Source: Leptolyngbya sp. KIOST-1
Lineage (GTDB): Bacteria; Cyanobacteriota; Cyanobacteriia; Phormidesmidales; Phormidesmidaceae
Length of the DNA stretch: 64,000 bases
Direction: 5' to 3'
NCBI RefSeq assembly: GCF_000763385.1
Contig: NZ_JQFA01000002.1
Location: forward strand, 3,720,001-3,784,000
Position numbers and translations under genes: made by a program. The notes under the pieces were generated by a model. The model saw only the letters and a program-made list of their open reading frames with translations, did no database searches and was not told the DNA's origin. Of this stretch, positions 7,928 to 17,531 are shown in pieces. Position 1 is the stretch's first letter. Every line of letters begins with the position of its first letter.

Positions 7928-10477
7928 TTAGTTGAGGCCTTCGCCCTGGGGGTCGCGGTGTCCAATGGCCAGCTGGGCAATGGTAGTCTGCCAGTCTGCG
8001 ATCAGCCCAGGGCCACTCCAAAGCCAGTTGGTGGCCAGGGTGTTGGGGTTGACCATGGCGGGGGCCAGGGTGAGGATTTGCAGGTAATAGCTCTCGGCCT
8101 GCTGCTGCAGGGGCGATCGCTCCTCGGGTAGCAGGCCGATGGCGCTTTCTTTTTGGAAGGCCATGGCCAGGCCCGCGTAGGCGTTGACAGTGAAGGGATT
8201 GGCCAGCCGTAGGCCAGCCGCCGGATCGATGTCGCGCCGCTGGCCCTGATCGATGGCGATCGCCCGCTCCCAGGCCTGAATGGCCTGGCCGTAGTCGCCC
8301 AGAGCATAGTGAGAAAACCCCAGGCTAACCCAGGCTTCGAGAAAATCGGGGCGAGCTTCGGTGGCTGTGCTCCAGGCCCGCATCACGTCGTAGGCGGTGG
8401 TGCCCAGGGCGGGGTCGCCGCTGATTTGCTGCCAGGCCAGGCGGCCCCGCACGTAGGCAATGTCTGGATCTTGCAGCTGGGGGTCAGAGGCGGTGGCCAG
8501 GGCCGAGGCGGCTGAGACCAGATCGTTGCGATCGAGCAGTTGCTCTATCAGGGTTCTGGCGGCAGGGGTGCGATCGAGGGCCAGGGCACCAATCGCGCTG
8601 GACAGCAGGGCGGCGTTGGTGCCGGGCTGGGCTGGCGAGTCGCCGCTGGCCGCCGGGGGATCGATCTCAGGGAGCGCCGGGGGGGCCGCCACGGGCCGAT
8701 TGAAGATAGCCAGGCTGGTGAGGGAAAGCCAGAGCACGGCACCGAGCCCGGCCAGGCCCAGGCCACCCCAGACCCACAGGTTGCTAGGCCAGCGGCGCGA
8801 GTTCGTCAGCGGCTGGGCCGCAGCGCCATTGACTGTGGGGGAGTGAGAGGGCCAAAGGGCGTCTGACCCGCTAGTGCGGGGCCTTGCGTCCGGCTGGGGC
8901 AGCAGATTTTCGGTGGGGTCGGCGGCCAGGGGCGGATGGTCCCCTGAGGCCGAGCGCCCATCACCGTTGGCAGTCCTGGGCTGAGAGAGCTGCTGTACCA
9001 GGTTGGCAACGGCGGCATCGGTTGCTGCTGCCTCGGCGGGATCGCCCTCCTGAAGCCAGTCGTAGAGGGGTAAACCGCTGCCATCGGGCCGATTTACAAG
9101 GCGTTCCGTTTCGGCGTCGCTGGCCTGACGGCTGAGGATTTCGGCGGCCAGGCTTGAGATCTCGGGATCAGTGCTGTAGTCGGGGGGCATCAGGGCGACG
9201 TTGGTCAGGTCGTCCTGGCCCATCGCGTCGAGGCCCTTGAGGTCGTCGGGATGCCCTGTGTATAGATAGCCGTCGAAGTCGGGTCGCAGGTAGAGCAGCG
9301 GCAGCATCCAGAAGGGCTGATCGGAGCCGTAGGCCGACATTAGCCCCTGGCGCACTCGGCTGAGGCACAGGTCAATCGGGTATCCCTGGTGCAGGTTGCG
9401 GTACAGCAGTTGGGTAAAGGTGAGTGCCACATCGTCGGGGATACGGTCGGCCATGGCGATCACCCCCGGCACCCCCCGGTTGACCAGCGCCTGCACCAGA
9501 TTCTGGTCGCGCCAGCCCGCCTGGGCATCGTCCTGGGCCGTGTAGGCGCCCCGACAGGAATTGAATACCGCCAGGCGAATGCCGTTGTTCACCAGCAGCC
9601 CGGCCAGGTCTTCGCCGCTGAGGCGGTCGGTGAGGCCGGTCTGGGGGCTGACCAAAAACAGGTCACCGCCGGTTTCGCCCGCGTCGCTGTGGCCAGCATA
9701 GTGGAGCACCTGGAAGTTGCCCTGCTCCAGGGCCTGCACCAGTTCGGGCCGCCCTGGCTGCTCCAGAATGGTGACGGCTAGCCCCAGATGCTTCGGGTCG
9801 GCGGTCTGCAAACTGTCCATCAAGCTCTGTACCTCCTGGCGCAGGGCCAATCGCTCCTGGTCGTCGGGGGCGGAGATCACCACCAGCACGCGCAGGGGAA
9901 CGCTGGCTGGGGCCAGGGGGGCCATGGCGGCCAGGTCGGCGACTGTTTGACCCTGGTAGTAGCGGCACAGGGTGACATCGAGGCCGGTGGCCAGGGGGCG
10001 ATCGTCGCCGTAGAGCAGTTCCCAGGGCAGGCGCTGCACCCGACTGTCCTTGAACCCCAGCCGCAGTCGCAGGGGCTGGCGACGGTTTTGGGCCACGCTC
10101 TGGGCCGCCACCCAGCTGTCGCGAATGCGGCCCTGAAACAGACCCTGGTAGAGGGCCTGCCCCAGCTGCGTCCAGGGATGGTCGGCCCCGAGGCGATCGC
10201 GATCGGGACCATGGAGATTGGAAACTGGGGCCGCAGACCCCGATAGCAGGGCGTGCAGGGGGTCCTGAAATAGCGCCTCAGCCTGGGCCAGCCAGGTCTC
10301 CAGGGGCCAGGTGACCTGGGCTTCGGCCAGGGGAACTCCGGTGGCGACCGCTTCGGTGCGGAGCCAGTAGGTATCGGCTCCCAAAACGGGAGTGATTGAA
10401 ATCTGAAATTCCTGGGTCACGGCCTGGGTCACGGGCGGTAGGGATAGTCTTCTCTCACGGTAGCTTGCTGGGCACAT
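7928..10477 (-). CDS. CHAT-domain protein with transmembrane segment and TPR tail
   Basis: 849-aa membrane-anchored protein. Residues ~20-410 contain a CHAT caspase-like peptidase domain. The catalytic dyad is visible as His263 in HYAGHSD and Cys308 in FNSCRG. A low-complexity Pro/Ser linker (500-560) leads to one membrane helix (about 567-592, VWGGLGLAGLGAVLWLSL). Then come TPR-like helices (about 620-849, including a YALGDYGQAIQAWERAIA unit). CHAT proteases act in bacterial regulated proteolysis and suicide defence, but the target here is unknown. The ATG at 10477 gives a short basic N-terminus. A start about 15 codons later is possible. It diverges from the S9 peptidase. Confidence 0.88.
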   Translation of the reverse strand: MCPASYRERRLSLPPVTQAVTQEFQISITPVLGADTYWLRTEAVATGVPLAEAQVTWPLETWLAQAEALFQDPLHALLSGSAAPVSNLHGPDRDRLGADHPWTQLGQALYQGLFQGRIRDSWVAAQSVAQNRRQPLRLRLGFKDSRVQRLPWELLYGDDRPLATGLDVTLCRYYQGQTVADLAAMAPLAPASVPLRVLVVISAPDDQERLALRQEVQSLMDSLQTADPKHLGLAVTILEQPGRPELVQALEQGNFQVLHYAGHSDAGETGGDLFLVSPQTGLTDRLSGEDLAGLLVNNGIRLAVFNSCRGAYTAQDDAQAGWRDQNLVQALVNRGVPGVIAMADRIPDDVALTFTQLLYRNLHQGYPIDLCLSRVRQGLMSAYGSDQPFWMLPLLYLRPDFDGYLYTGHPDDLKGLDAMGQDDLTNVALMPPDYSTDPEISSLAAEILSRQASDAETERLVNRPDGSGLPLYDWLQEGDPAEAAATDAAVANLVQQLSQPRTANGDGRSASGDHPPLAADPTENLLPQPDARPRTSGSDALWPSHSPTVNGAAAQPLTNSRRWPSNLWVWGGLGLAGLGAVLWLSLTSLAIFNRPVAAPPALPEIDPPAASGDSPAQPGTNAALLSSAIGALALDRTPAARTLIEQLLDRNDLVSAASALATASDPQLQDPDIAYVRGRLAWQQISGDPALGTTAYDVMRAWSTATEARPDFLEAWVSLGFSHYALGDYGQAIQAWERAIAIDQGQRRDIDPAAGLRLANPFTVNAYAGLAMAFQKESAIGLLPEERSPLQQQAESYYLQILTLAPAMVNPNTLATNWLWSGPGLIADWQTTIAQLAIGHRDPQGEGLN

Positions 10478-10578
10478 CTCGGCGCTGGGGGTGGCAGGTT
10501 GTTAACAAACTCAGGCGCGATCGCCCGTTGACTGAGGGGATAGCGCTATGATGGCTTGTCTTTATTTACAGGGGCCCG

Positions 10579-12780
10579 GTGGCACATTCCTGGCGTAATT
10601 TAAGTTTTCTGGGACAGTGGACCTCGCTACAGGGTTTTCCTAAGTTGCCCAGGGGCGCGGGGCAAAGCGCGGTGCGGCGATCGCTGGGCCTGGGCCTGGT
10701 TGCGGCTACCGCCCTCGTGGTTGCGGCCCCCGCGATCGGAGAAATCGTTCCGGTGGGGCTGGAGGGGCTGGATCTCCCGCCCATGGCCGAGGCGGAACAG
10801 ATGCGGTTGGAGGCGCTGCTGGGGGTGCAGCAGATCGAGGTGCTCAGCACCCTCAGCCCCGATCGCACCACCCTGGTGATTGCCGTCAGCAGTCGGGCCC
10901 TGCCAGCGGATCGGCAGCTGTACTTTCTCAACATTCGCACCGGGGAACTCAGCGAGGCCCTGGCCCTGGAATACGACCTGATCAGCCCCGACCTGCCGCT
11001 GCGGTGGATCGACAACGACACCCTGCGCTACGTGCAGCAGGACCCTTTTGGGCCGTGGGAAACGATCACCGTGAATCGGGTGACTGAAATCGCCTCGCGC
11101 ACCCGCGTCTACCCGACCCGGTCGGAGGATGGCGAAGTGCTGGGTATGGCCCCCGACTTCTCTAAGTTCGCGGTGCGGATCTACGGCGAAACCGAAGATA
11201 TTATCCAGATCGTGTTTTTGCCCTCCCTGCGGCGGCTCGAGGTGGCCCGCCTGCCCGAGGATTTGGAGATTCGTCCCCCCGCCTGGTCGGCGACAGGGGA
11301 CCAGGTGGCGCTGGTGATGGCGGCGGCAGAGGAGCGGCGGCTGAACGATCGCACCCCCAATACCCCCAGCCTGGGCACGCCGCTGGTGCAGGATGCCCTG
11401 GGCCGCCTCGCCCCAGACGCCAATCCCTTCTACCGCCACAGCACGGTGCAGGTGTTCGACTTTTCGCGGCCAGAGCCCCTGCGGCTGAAGCTGACGGCCC
11501 CAGACCACGGCGGCGACCCCTTTGCCGAGGCCAGCCTGAGCGCCGATGGCCGTCGCCTGCTGGTCAAGCGCTACCGCCCCACGCGACTGAGCGGCCGCCC
11601 CCAGGCCTCCTACGCCTTCTCTGAGTCGGCCTACTTTGAGCTGTACGACCTGGAGGGCACCCGACTCGACACGATCGCAGCCGATGCCCTGCGGGGACCA
11701 ACGGAGTCGGAGGGGCAGTTTTTGGGCCGCGATCGCCTGCTGTTTTGGGCGACTGAGGGGCTGAACCGGCACCTGTACCTGTACGACCTGGGCGAACGCA
11801 CCCTCGCCCCCCTGCCGCTGCCGCCGGGGTCAGTGGATCCAGCGTCGATTGTGACCACCGAAACCGGCGACACGGTGGTCTACGGCTTTTCGTCGGTGAC
11901 ACAGCCGCCGGAGCTATATGCGATCGATCTGGCGGGGGAGGGGACGCCGCGATCGCTTACGACCGTCAATGCCGCTGTGGCCGACAGCAACCGGGTGCGG
12001 GTTGACGCGGTGAGCTTTTCAACTGGGCAGGGCAGTCGCCAGGGCTTTTTGGTGCAGCCAGCAGGCAGCGCCTTTCCACCCCAGGGGGTGCCGATTGTGC
12101 TGTGGCAGCAGGGAGGGCCGGGGTTCTCCATGACCCACGAGTTTGCCACCGAGGTGGAAATGCCCCTCAACCTGCTGCCCAACTTTGGGCTGGCGGTGCT
12201 GGTGGTGCCGCTGGCGGGGCGAGAGGGGTTTGGCCCAGAGCTTTACCGGGCCCTGGCCGACGGGCAAAACTTTGGCCACCTCGATGTGGGGGAGGGGGCC
12301 GACATCATTGGCCAGCTGATTCAGCGGGGGTGGACCACGGCGGCCCAGGTGGGGGTGACGGGCTGCTCCTACGGCGGCTACTACGCCGCCCAGCTGATGG
12401 CCCAGTTTCCTCAGCTGGTGGCCGCCGCCAACCCCCAGTGCTCTCTGCTCGACACCCTGACCGAGTGGCAGCTGGGCTATTCGTCCCTGCTGTCGTTTCT
12501 GATGGGGCAGACGCCCATGGAGGCCCCCCACAGCTACATCGAGGCCTCGCCGCTGTACCGTGCGACCGCCATTCGCACCCCCACCCTGCTGTTCCACGGC
12601 TCCGAAGACTTTCTACAGATTGACGTGGCCCGCAACTTCCACGATGTGATTGATCTAGCCGGGGTGCCAGTGATGCTGTACGAGTTTGAGGGGGTGGGCC
12701 ACAGCCTCTACGGATCGGGTTATCAGACTCAGGCGGCACAGCTCCAAATCGAGTTTTTTCGGCAGTATTTGCGACCCTAG
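10579..12780 (+). CDS. Secreted S9-family (prolyl oligopeptidase) serine peptidase
   Basis: 733 aa, starting at GTG. An N-terminal positively charged region followed by GLGLVAATALVVAAPAIG (about 36-53) looks like a signal peptide, so periplasmic location is likely. The middle is a beta-propeller-like region. The C-terminal alpha/beta-hydrolase domain has the nucleophile Ser597 in GCSYGG, Asp677 in HGSED and His708 in GVGHS, a complete triad in the right order. It cleaves short peptides, probably after Pro or a related residue. It is a single gene, with no obvious operon partner. Confidence 0.88.
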   Translation: MAHSWRNLSFLGQWTSLQGFPKLPRGAGQSAVRRSLGLGLVAATALVVAAPAIGEIVPVGLEGLDLPPMAEAEQMRLEALLGVQQIEVLSTLSPDRTTLVIAVSSRALPADRQLYFLNIRTGELSEALALEYDLISPDLPLRWIDNDTLRYVQQDPFGPWETITVNRVTEIASRTRVYPTRSEDGEVLGMAPDFSKFAVRIYGETEDIIQIVFLPSLRRLEVARLPEDLEIRPPAWSATGDQVALVMAAAEERRLNDRTPNTPSLGTPLVQDALGRLAPDANPFYRHSTVQVFDFSRPEPLRLKLTAPDHGGDPFAEASLSADGRRLLVKRYRPTRLSGRPQASYAFSESAYFELYDLEGTRLDTIAADALRGPTESEGQFLGRDRLLFWATEGLNRHLYLYDLGERTLAPLPLPPGSVDPASIVTTETGDTVVYGFSSVTQPPELYAIDLAGEGTPRSLTTVNAAVADSNRVRVDAVSFSTGQGSRQGFLVQPAGSAFPPQGVPIVLWQQGGPGFSMTHEFATEVEMPLNLLPNFGLAVLVVPLAGREGFGPELYRALADGQNFGHLDVGEGADIIGQLIQRGWTTAAQVGVTGCSYGGYYAAQLMAQFPQLVAAANPQCSLLDTLTEWQLGYSSLLSFLMGQTPMEAPHSYIEASPLYRATAIRTPTLLFHGSEDFLQIDVARNFHDVIDLAGVPVMLYEFEGVGHSLYGSGYQTQAAQLQIEFFRQYLRP

Positions 12781-12873
12781 ACAGAGTTTGCCCTCCCTGG
12801 CTCCCGGTCTCATTTCCCCGCCAGCGCTTACTAACGACTAGAGGGTTGTTTAGCCATTGCCGAGGGGGCGGAA

Positions 12874-13059
12874 ATGTTTAGCGAAGCGTTTCAGCAGGGG
12901 GTGAAAGGGGTGGCGGGGGCCGCGGGGCTGGTGCTGATGGGGGCGCTGCTAGCGCTGGTGCTGTCGGGGTTTCAGGGGCATCTGGAGATGGAGCTGCGCG
13001 ACGGCGGCGGCTCGTTTCGCATCGTGGGGCCAGCCGGGCACTGCCCGATTGATCCCTAG
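12874..13059 (+). CDS. Small single-helix membrane hypothetical
   Basis: 61-aa ORF preceded by a purine-rich ribosome-binding site (GAGGGGGCGG). Residues 13-32 (AGAAGLVLMGALLALVLSGF) form one membrane helix. The C-terminus is polar. Function unknown. It lies 93 bases after the S9 peptidase gene and could be cotranscribed. Confidence 0.4.
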   Translation: MFSEAFQQGVKGVAGAAGLVLMGALLALVLSGFQGHLEMELRDGGGSFRIVGPAGHCPIDP

Positions 13060-13078
13060 GCCGGATGGTTTAGAATCC

Positions 13079-13132
13079 GGCGTTGCTGAATGCAGGTATG
13101 ATTTGCCCTCCCAGCCCCCCAATTTTGGGGGG
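13079..13132 (+). repeat. MITE-end fragment plus poly-C/poly-G hairpin
   Basis: GGCGTTGCTGA at 13079-13089 matches the terminal repeat of the 100-bp MITE at 15133-15232 and again follows AGAATC. Right after it, C6-AATTTT-G6 (13115-13132) forms a short hairpin. There is no matching second end nearby, so this is a fragment. Confidence 0.5.
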
Positions 13133-13225
13133 AGTCGAAATCTCAAAGTCCTCCAGAATTGGGGAATTTAAGGGGGCGATGAGCGGATGGCAAGTTTACA
13201 GATTCACGACTCAATGGTTGCGTTT

Positions 13226-13343
13226 GCGCCCCAGGAGGGACGACGCCCCTGGTCCTAGGCCAAAGGCCGTGCGAAGCAGAGGGGCTGGAGCCAGCGAAAT
13301 GGCCCCAGCAGCACCCTGGGCTTACTGCCGCAGCTGTGGCTCG
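13226..13343 (-). repeat. Dispersed ~115-bp repeat, copy 1
   Basis: Its reverse complement aligns along nearly its whole length with 33803-33938 (shared blocks such as GGGGCCATTTCGCTGG and CTGCTTCGCAC). It ends six bases from the eno stop. Confidence 0.6.
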
Positions 13344-13348
13344 ATCCC

Positions 13349-14647
13349 TTAGGCGGCCAGGGTTTTGCGCTTAAAGGTGTTGAGACCGGCGTACTGGGCT
13401 CTGGAGCCCAGCTCTTCTTCAATCCGCAGTAGCTGGTTGTACTTCGACAGCCGCTCGCCCCGGCAGGGAGCCCCAGACTTGATCTGGCCAGTCATGGCCC
13501 CCACCACCAGGTCGGCGATGAAATCGTCGGGGGTTTCGCCGGAGCGGTGGCTGACCATGCAGGTGTAGCCCGCGTCGTGGGACATCTTGATCGCCTCCAG
13601 GGTTTCGGTGATGGAGCCGATCTGGTTGACTTTGACCAGGGTGGAGTTGCCAACGCCGTCTTTGATGGCCTGGGCAATGATGGCGGGGTTGGTAACGAAG
13701 GCGTCGTCGCCGACGAGCTGAATGCGATCGCCCAGCCGCTGGGTCATGGCCTGCCAGCCCGCCCAGTCCTGCTCACCGAGACCGTCTTCGATGGAGACAA
13801 TGGGGAACTGGTTGACCCAGCTTTCCCACAGGGCAATCATGTCGTCGGTGGATTTGCGGCTGTTGTCGGACTTGTAGAACAGGTAGCTGCCGTCTTCCTG
13901 GTACAGCTCACTAACGGCGGGGTCGAGGGCGATCGCAATGTCATCCCCCGGCTTCAGGCCCGCCTTCTCAATTCCCTTCAGGATCACCTCGATCGCTTCC
14001 ACATTGCTCTTGAGGTTGGGGGCAAAGCCACCCTCATCGCCAATGGCGGTGCTGTAGCCCGCCGCTTTGAGCACCGACTTGAGGGCGTGGTAGACCTCGG
14101 CCCCGTAGCGCAACCCTTCAGAAAAGGTGGGCGCACCTACCGGGGCAATCATGAATTCCTGGAAGTCAACGCTGTTGTCGGCGTGGGCACCGCCATTGAT
14201 GATGTTGAAGCAGGGCACCGGTAGCAGCACCGAGTCGGGGCCGCCCAGGTGGACGTAGAGGGGCACATCGGCGGCAATCGACGCAGCCCGGGCCACCGCC
14301 ATCGACACGCCCAGAATCGCGTTGGCGCCCAGGGTGCCTTTGTTGTCGGTGCCGTCGAGGGCCAGCATCTTGTGATCGACGGCGGCCAGATCCATCGCAT
14401 CCATGCCCACAATGGCCGGGGCAATGGTGTCGTTGACATTGGCCACGGCCTTGAGCACCCCCTTGCCGCCGTAGACAGCCTTGTCGTCATCCCGCAGTTC
14501 GAGGGCTTCACGAATGCCGGTAGAGGCTCCAGAGGGCACGCCCGCTCGGCCCTTTGCGCCCCCCTCCAGCACCACATCGACCTCAACCGTGGGGTTGCCC
14601 CGCGAGTCGAGGATCTGCCTGCCGTGAACCGATGTAATTGCGACCAT
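13349..14647 (-). CDS. eno: Enolase
   Basis: Glycolytic phosphopyruvate hydratase converting 2-phosphoglycerate to phosphoenolpyruvate, Mg2+-dependent, cytosolic. The start is set at 14647 ([17 protein letters not shown]), giving 432 aa, the family length, with GGAG 11 bases upstream. A longer reading to 14707 adds a non-homologous tail. Conserved elements are [19 protein letters not shown] (metal/active-site Glu region), [11 protein letters not shown], the signature [13 protein letters not shown] with the catalytic Lys, and [10 protein letters not shown]. It appears monocistronic. Confidence 0.97.
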   Translation of the reverse strand: MVAITSVHGRQILDSRGNPTVEVDVVLEGGAKGRAGVPSGASTGIREALELRDDDKAVYGGKGVLKAVANVNDTIAPAIVGMDAMDLAAVDHKMLALDGTDNKGTLGANAILGVSMAVARAASIAADVPLYVHLGGPDSVLLPVPCFNIINGGAHADNSVDFQEFMIAPVGAPTFSEGLRYGAEVYHALKSVLKAAGYSTAIGDEGGFAPNLKSNVEAIEVILKGIEKAGLKPGDDIAIALDPAVSELYQEDGSYLFYKSDNSRKSTDDMIALWESWVNQFPIVSIEDGLGEQDWAGWQAMTQRLGDRIQLVGDDAFVTNPAIIAQAIKDGVGNSTLVKVNQIGSITETLEAIKMSHDAGYTCMVSHRSGETPDDFIADLVVGAMTGQIKSGAPCRGERLSKYNQLLRIEEELGSRAQYAGLNTFKRKTLAA

Positions 14648-14806
14648 GACTACTACTCCGTTGGTAATTCTGATAGACCGTTGCAGACCCTGCCCCCCAG
14701 AGCGCATGGGCTGAAGCGTTTAATGATCCTGTAGTATCCTACCGGGTGAAAGGCCGTTTCTAACGTCACCACAGCTACGGTCGGGAGCGCCGCCGATTCT
14801 GGGGCC

Positions 14807-14895
14807 CTAGTACGGGTTGTCAGAATTAGGGCAACCATTGCTGAGGGTTTCAGGTATCAGGAACAGTTAGCTGACTGATGCCACGGGGTACTAGT
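14807..14895 (+). repeat. Dispersed ~90-bp repeat, copy 1
   Basis: Begins CTAGTACGGGTTGTCAGA and ends near GGGTACTA. The second copy is at 17532-17632, same orientation. It differs mainly by an extra TGCTGGGTTTCAGG-type duplication in copy 2. Confidence 0.75.
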
Positions 14896-15125
14896 GGATG
14901 GGCTCCTGAAAAGAGACGACAGATGAGACGATGGGCACCCCAAACTGGCGTATCTGAGCCTGATGCCAGCGATCGCAATGCTCCTTTAATCTGAGCCGGG
15001 ATCTGAGCGAACAAACCCACTTGGCTCAACCCCGACGCTCTTTGCCCTCGACGCTCTTTGCCCTCGACCTTCTTTGCATAGTACTGGCTCTGCTTTAATG
15101 GCCTGTCAATTCTTAGATTCCCCTA

Positions 15126-15239
15126 AGAATCGGGCGTTGCTGATTGGGTCATGAATTTGAGTAAGGACAAACGACCGTTTGCCCCTACGGGAGTCGCTAC
15201 TTGTTTGATTCGTACCTGTGTTCAGCAACGCCAGAATCG
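15126..15239. mobile_element. 100-bp MITE with target-site duplication
   Basis: Terminal inverted repeats GGCGTTGCTGA (15133-15143) and TCAGCAACGCC (15222-15232) bound a 100-bp non-coding element. Identical 7-bp direct repeats AGAATCG (15126-15132 and 15233-15239) flank it, as expected for a target duplication. No transposase is encoded. Related ends occur at 13079 and 59739. Confidence 0.8.
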
Positions 15240-15306
15240 GCTTACCTGCAGAGGATGCGTGTTGTTTGCCCAGTTAGCCATAACGGTTCAGGAGGTTACA
15301 TTGGCC

Positions 15307-15741
15307 TCAGGTATAGTCCCTGGCCTCGACTACATCACCCTGTTGATCGTGGATGTACAGCTCTACCTTTTGCGCCCGAGCCTTTTCGTCGCACTTGTGA
15401 ATCACATCGTCTTTTGCTTGTCCCTGGGCGATGCGTTTTTGATCTTGGGTGGCCACCCAGCCCGTGCCCTCGGGATCACAAACTACATGGATGGCTTCCC
15501 CATCGCCCTTCTCAGATTCGGGGGCAACCGCTTTTCCGGTGGTGCCGCCGGTATTTTTCTTGGCGATTTGCTTGTCGCGCCGCTGGGCCCATTTTTCGGC
15601 CTGGGCGGTGGCGATCGCGATCGCCCGGCCGTCCTCGTACCCGTCGCTCAGCAGAGCATTGGCGATATCGATCGCCTTGCGCCGCACCTCAGCGGTGAGG
15701 TTTTTCATGGAGACAGGGTAATCGCTGTAGGTCCAGGGCAT
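15307..15741 (-). CDS. YdaT / DUF2188 domain protein
   Basis: 144 aa, small soluble. The N-terminus MPWTYSDYPVSMKNLTAEVR and the following KAIDIANALLSDGYEDGRA match the YdaT-type (ChaB-like) region that often precedes DUF2188. A charged linker leads to a C-terminal DUF2188 segment (about 85-142) with IHVVCDPEGTGWVA and VELYIHDQQGDV. The function is unknown, though the family is common in stress and plasmid contexts. It is downstream of the gene at 15963-16916 on the same strand but separated by a hairpin. Confidence 0.8.
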   Translation of the reverse strand: MPWTYSDYPVSMKNLTAEVRRKAIDIANALLSDGYEDGRAIAIATAQAEKWAQRRDKQIAKKNTGGTTGKAVAPESEKGDGEAIHVVCDPEGTGWVATQDQKRIAQGQAKDDVIHKCDEKARAQKVELYIHDQQGDVVEARDYT

Positions 15742-15862
15742 GGTTGATAACAGTTGAGAATAGGGTTTAGGCGTGTCATCAATGCTGGCTAATTCTGGCT
15801 AAAAACCTCGACGACTGCCTCTAGTAGTCTGCCAAGGCAATTATGAGAGGTTGGTGGGGCTC

Positions 15863-15923
15863 ACGGTGCACGGTGTACGGTTCACGGCAGCCCTTAAACC
15901 GTACACCGTGTACCTTGCACCGT
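15863..15923. terminator. Long imperfect hairpin of heptamer repeats
   Basis: ACGGTGCACGGTGTACGGTT (15863-15882) faces a related inverted segment (15897-15923). The arms are built from GGTGCAC/GGTGTAC heptamers, one more on the right. It lies just past the stop of the gene at 15963 and may end its transcript, though there is no U-run. Confidence 0.45.
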
Positions 15924-15962
15924 TAGACCGTTGGAGCCTGTCACAATCAGGTTGGTCAAGTA

Positions 15963-16916
15963 CTAGGGCAAGGCTGGCCTGTAGCGCTGGGGCTGCGGAA
16001 GACTGCCTAAATGCGCTGTGCTGTGCTGATCGGCATAGAGATCGACATACCGGTGAAAGAGCTGCATAGCCTGGCTAGGATTTCGCCGCCGCTGGGGCTG
16101 TTTGACCATCTGCTTGTAGTTGCGTTTGGCCAGGTGTTGCAGGTAGGGCAGATCTTCTAGCAGGGTCAGGCTGGCGGCCAGCAGCAGAATGGCTTTCAGC
16201 AGTTCCTTTGGCCATCTCAAATCGCTAAACATTTGAATGCACAGGTAGTGCTCTTCGCTATTTACAGGAATCACATTGAACAGCACCCGAATAAACTTCT
16301 GGCCGTAGGCGGGTACTTTTAGCTCGATCTGGTGAGGCGAGTGAATGGTCAAATCGACATCCACGCTGGGGTCGCGCCACAGTCTCAGCACGTTGAAGGG
16401 CGAATCCAGCACTGTTTTGAACCGCAGATGTCCGCCTGCCTGGGTTTCTTGAAAATGACTGACTTTGATCACCTTCAGGTTACCGAGGCTGAAGCGGTGG
16501 ACATCTTCCAAATGCTTGAGGTTGAGCAGATGATAGATCTGACACAGGGAGGGAAAAGGCAGGCGATAGCTCTGCTGAGCAATGCAGGTTGAGTCAAATG
16601 GTATTGTCTGCGTCTGGACAAGTTGGGTACCTGGCAAGCCCTCTGATTCGGATCTATCTTCAGCCAAACCAATACAGACCCAGGCCATCAGAATGATCAG
16701 GCCAATCATGCAGTAGGAGATGTCGTGGGCATTAATGGCTGACTGCGAAAAGGCTGAGAACCCTCGCTCTATAGCGCCGTAGATTAGCGCTGGGATGGCC
16801 AGCAGCCACATGCCGTAGATAAAAATATTGCGCTTTAAGGTGTCTTCAACGGGCGATCGCTGCTCGCTGATTTGGGTTAGGTAGTTTTGTAGTTTGCCTG
16901 GCTGGAACATGTCCAT
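15963..16916 (-). CDS. Hypothetical protein with two N-terminal membrane helices
   Basis: 317 aa. Two hydrophobic segments lie at about 30-48 (IFIYGMWLLAIPALIYGAI) and 68-84 (ISYCMIGLIILMAWVCI). The long C-terminal part is soluble, with a basic stretch near 260-285 and a Gln/Pro-rich end. Another weak hydrophobic patch is at about 240-252. No family is recognised. Codon use is like its neighbours. It stands alone between repeat-rich gaps. Confidence 0.6.
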   Translation of the reverse strand: MDMFQPGKLQNYLTQISEQRSPVEDTLKRNIFIYGMWLLAIPALIYGAIERGFSAFSQSAINAHDISYCMIGLIILMAWVCIGLAEDRSESEGLPGTQLVQTQTIPFDSTCIAQQSYRLPFPSLCQIYHLLNLKHLEDVHRFSLGNLKVIKVSHFQETQAGGHLRFKTVLDSPFNVLRLWRDPSVDVDLTIHSPHQIELKVPAYGQKFIRVLFNVIPVNSEEHYLCIQMFSDLRWPKELLKAILLLAASLTLLEDLPYLQHLAKRNYKQMVKQPQRRRNPSQAMQLFHRYVDLYADQHSTAHLGSLPQPQRYRPALP

Positions 16917-17531
16917 CCCCTTTCCGAGAAAAGATAATAAAGAAATATGTCGGTTAACTAGACATTAAAATCTTTCTTCATGGATCCCCCTCAATCCTGG
17001 GGTGGAGATGGCGGGTTAATCCGCAATTAGGTAGATGGAAAAACCGCCATAAAATCCTTCCAGGGACAATATTGGCGGCCTAAGGATAGAGCATTTTTAA
17101 AGGGCCACATTTTTAAGAGGCCATGGTCAGCGAAGCTGATCACTTTGGAAGGGTGCATCCCAGTTATGTAACTCACCCTGCGGGAAGCAAGCTACACCCT
17201 AAAGCTCTCTCCCTCAAGGAGAGGGACTTTAGAAATTCGGCTCCCCTTTTACCTGGAGGAGAAGGGGTTGGGGGATAAGGTCGGCAACCTTGTGAAAATG
17301 GGAGGCACCCCCTTGGGAGCTTGAATTTACGCTACTGAAACAGCGATATCATCTGCCAGATGATGTCGTAAACCCGGTGATTAGGTAGTCCTAATTCAAC
17401 GCTTCTGTAGAGAAAGTTGTGGTGTTCATAGCTCAGCGCAACCCTGGGGCCCAGCCTGGTGCGCCAGGCCAAATGATGTCATACCCTGCAAAAAATAAGG
17501 TGCTCTACCGATCAGCTGCTGCTTAATTTGT
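16917..17531. other. Gene-free repeat-rich stretch
   Basis: No convincing ORF. Contains a GGAGAAGGGGTTGGGGGAT-type sequence and CTCTCCCTCAAGGAGAGGG hairpin (about 17201-17280), which resemble repeats common in filamentous cyanobacteria. Confidence 0.5.

Larger units (their letters stand above)
14648..15306. other. Gene-free stretch rich in repeats upstream of eno
   Basis: Holds the eno 5' region, copy 1 of a dispersed ~90-bp repeat (14807-14895), a short triple repeat of CCCTCGACGCTCTTTG type (about 15031-15076), and a complete 100-bp MITE (15133-15232). The ORF at 15151-15747 on the plus strand runs through the MITE and is not credible. Confidence 0.7.

Noticed and set aside
10528-10552. 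TTGACT/TATGAT promoter before the S9 peptidase
   Set aside because: Spacer is only 13 bases. The -10 alone may be real but the pair is not supported.
10627-11772. Minus-strand ORF opposite the S9 peptidase
   Set aside because: Antisense shadow without motifs.
15151-15747. Plus-strand ORF over the MITE and YdaT gene
   Set aside because: Crosses a mobile element and is antisense to a recognised protein.
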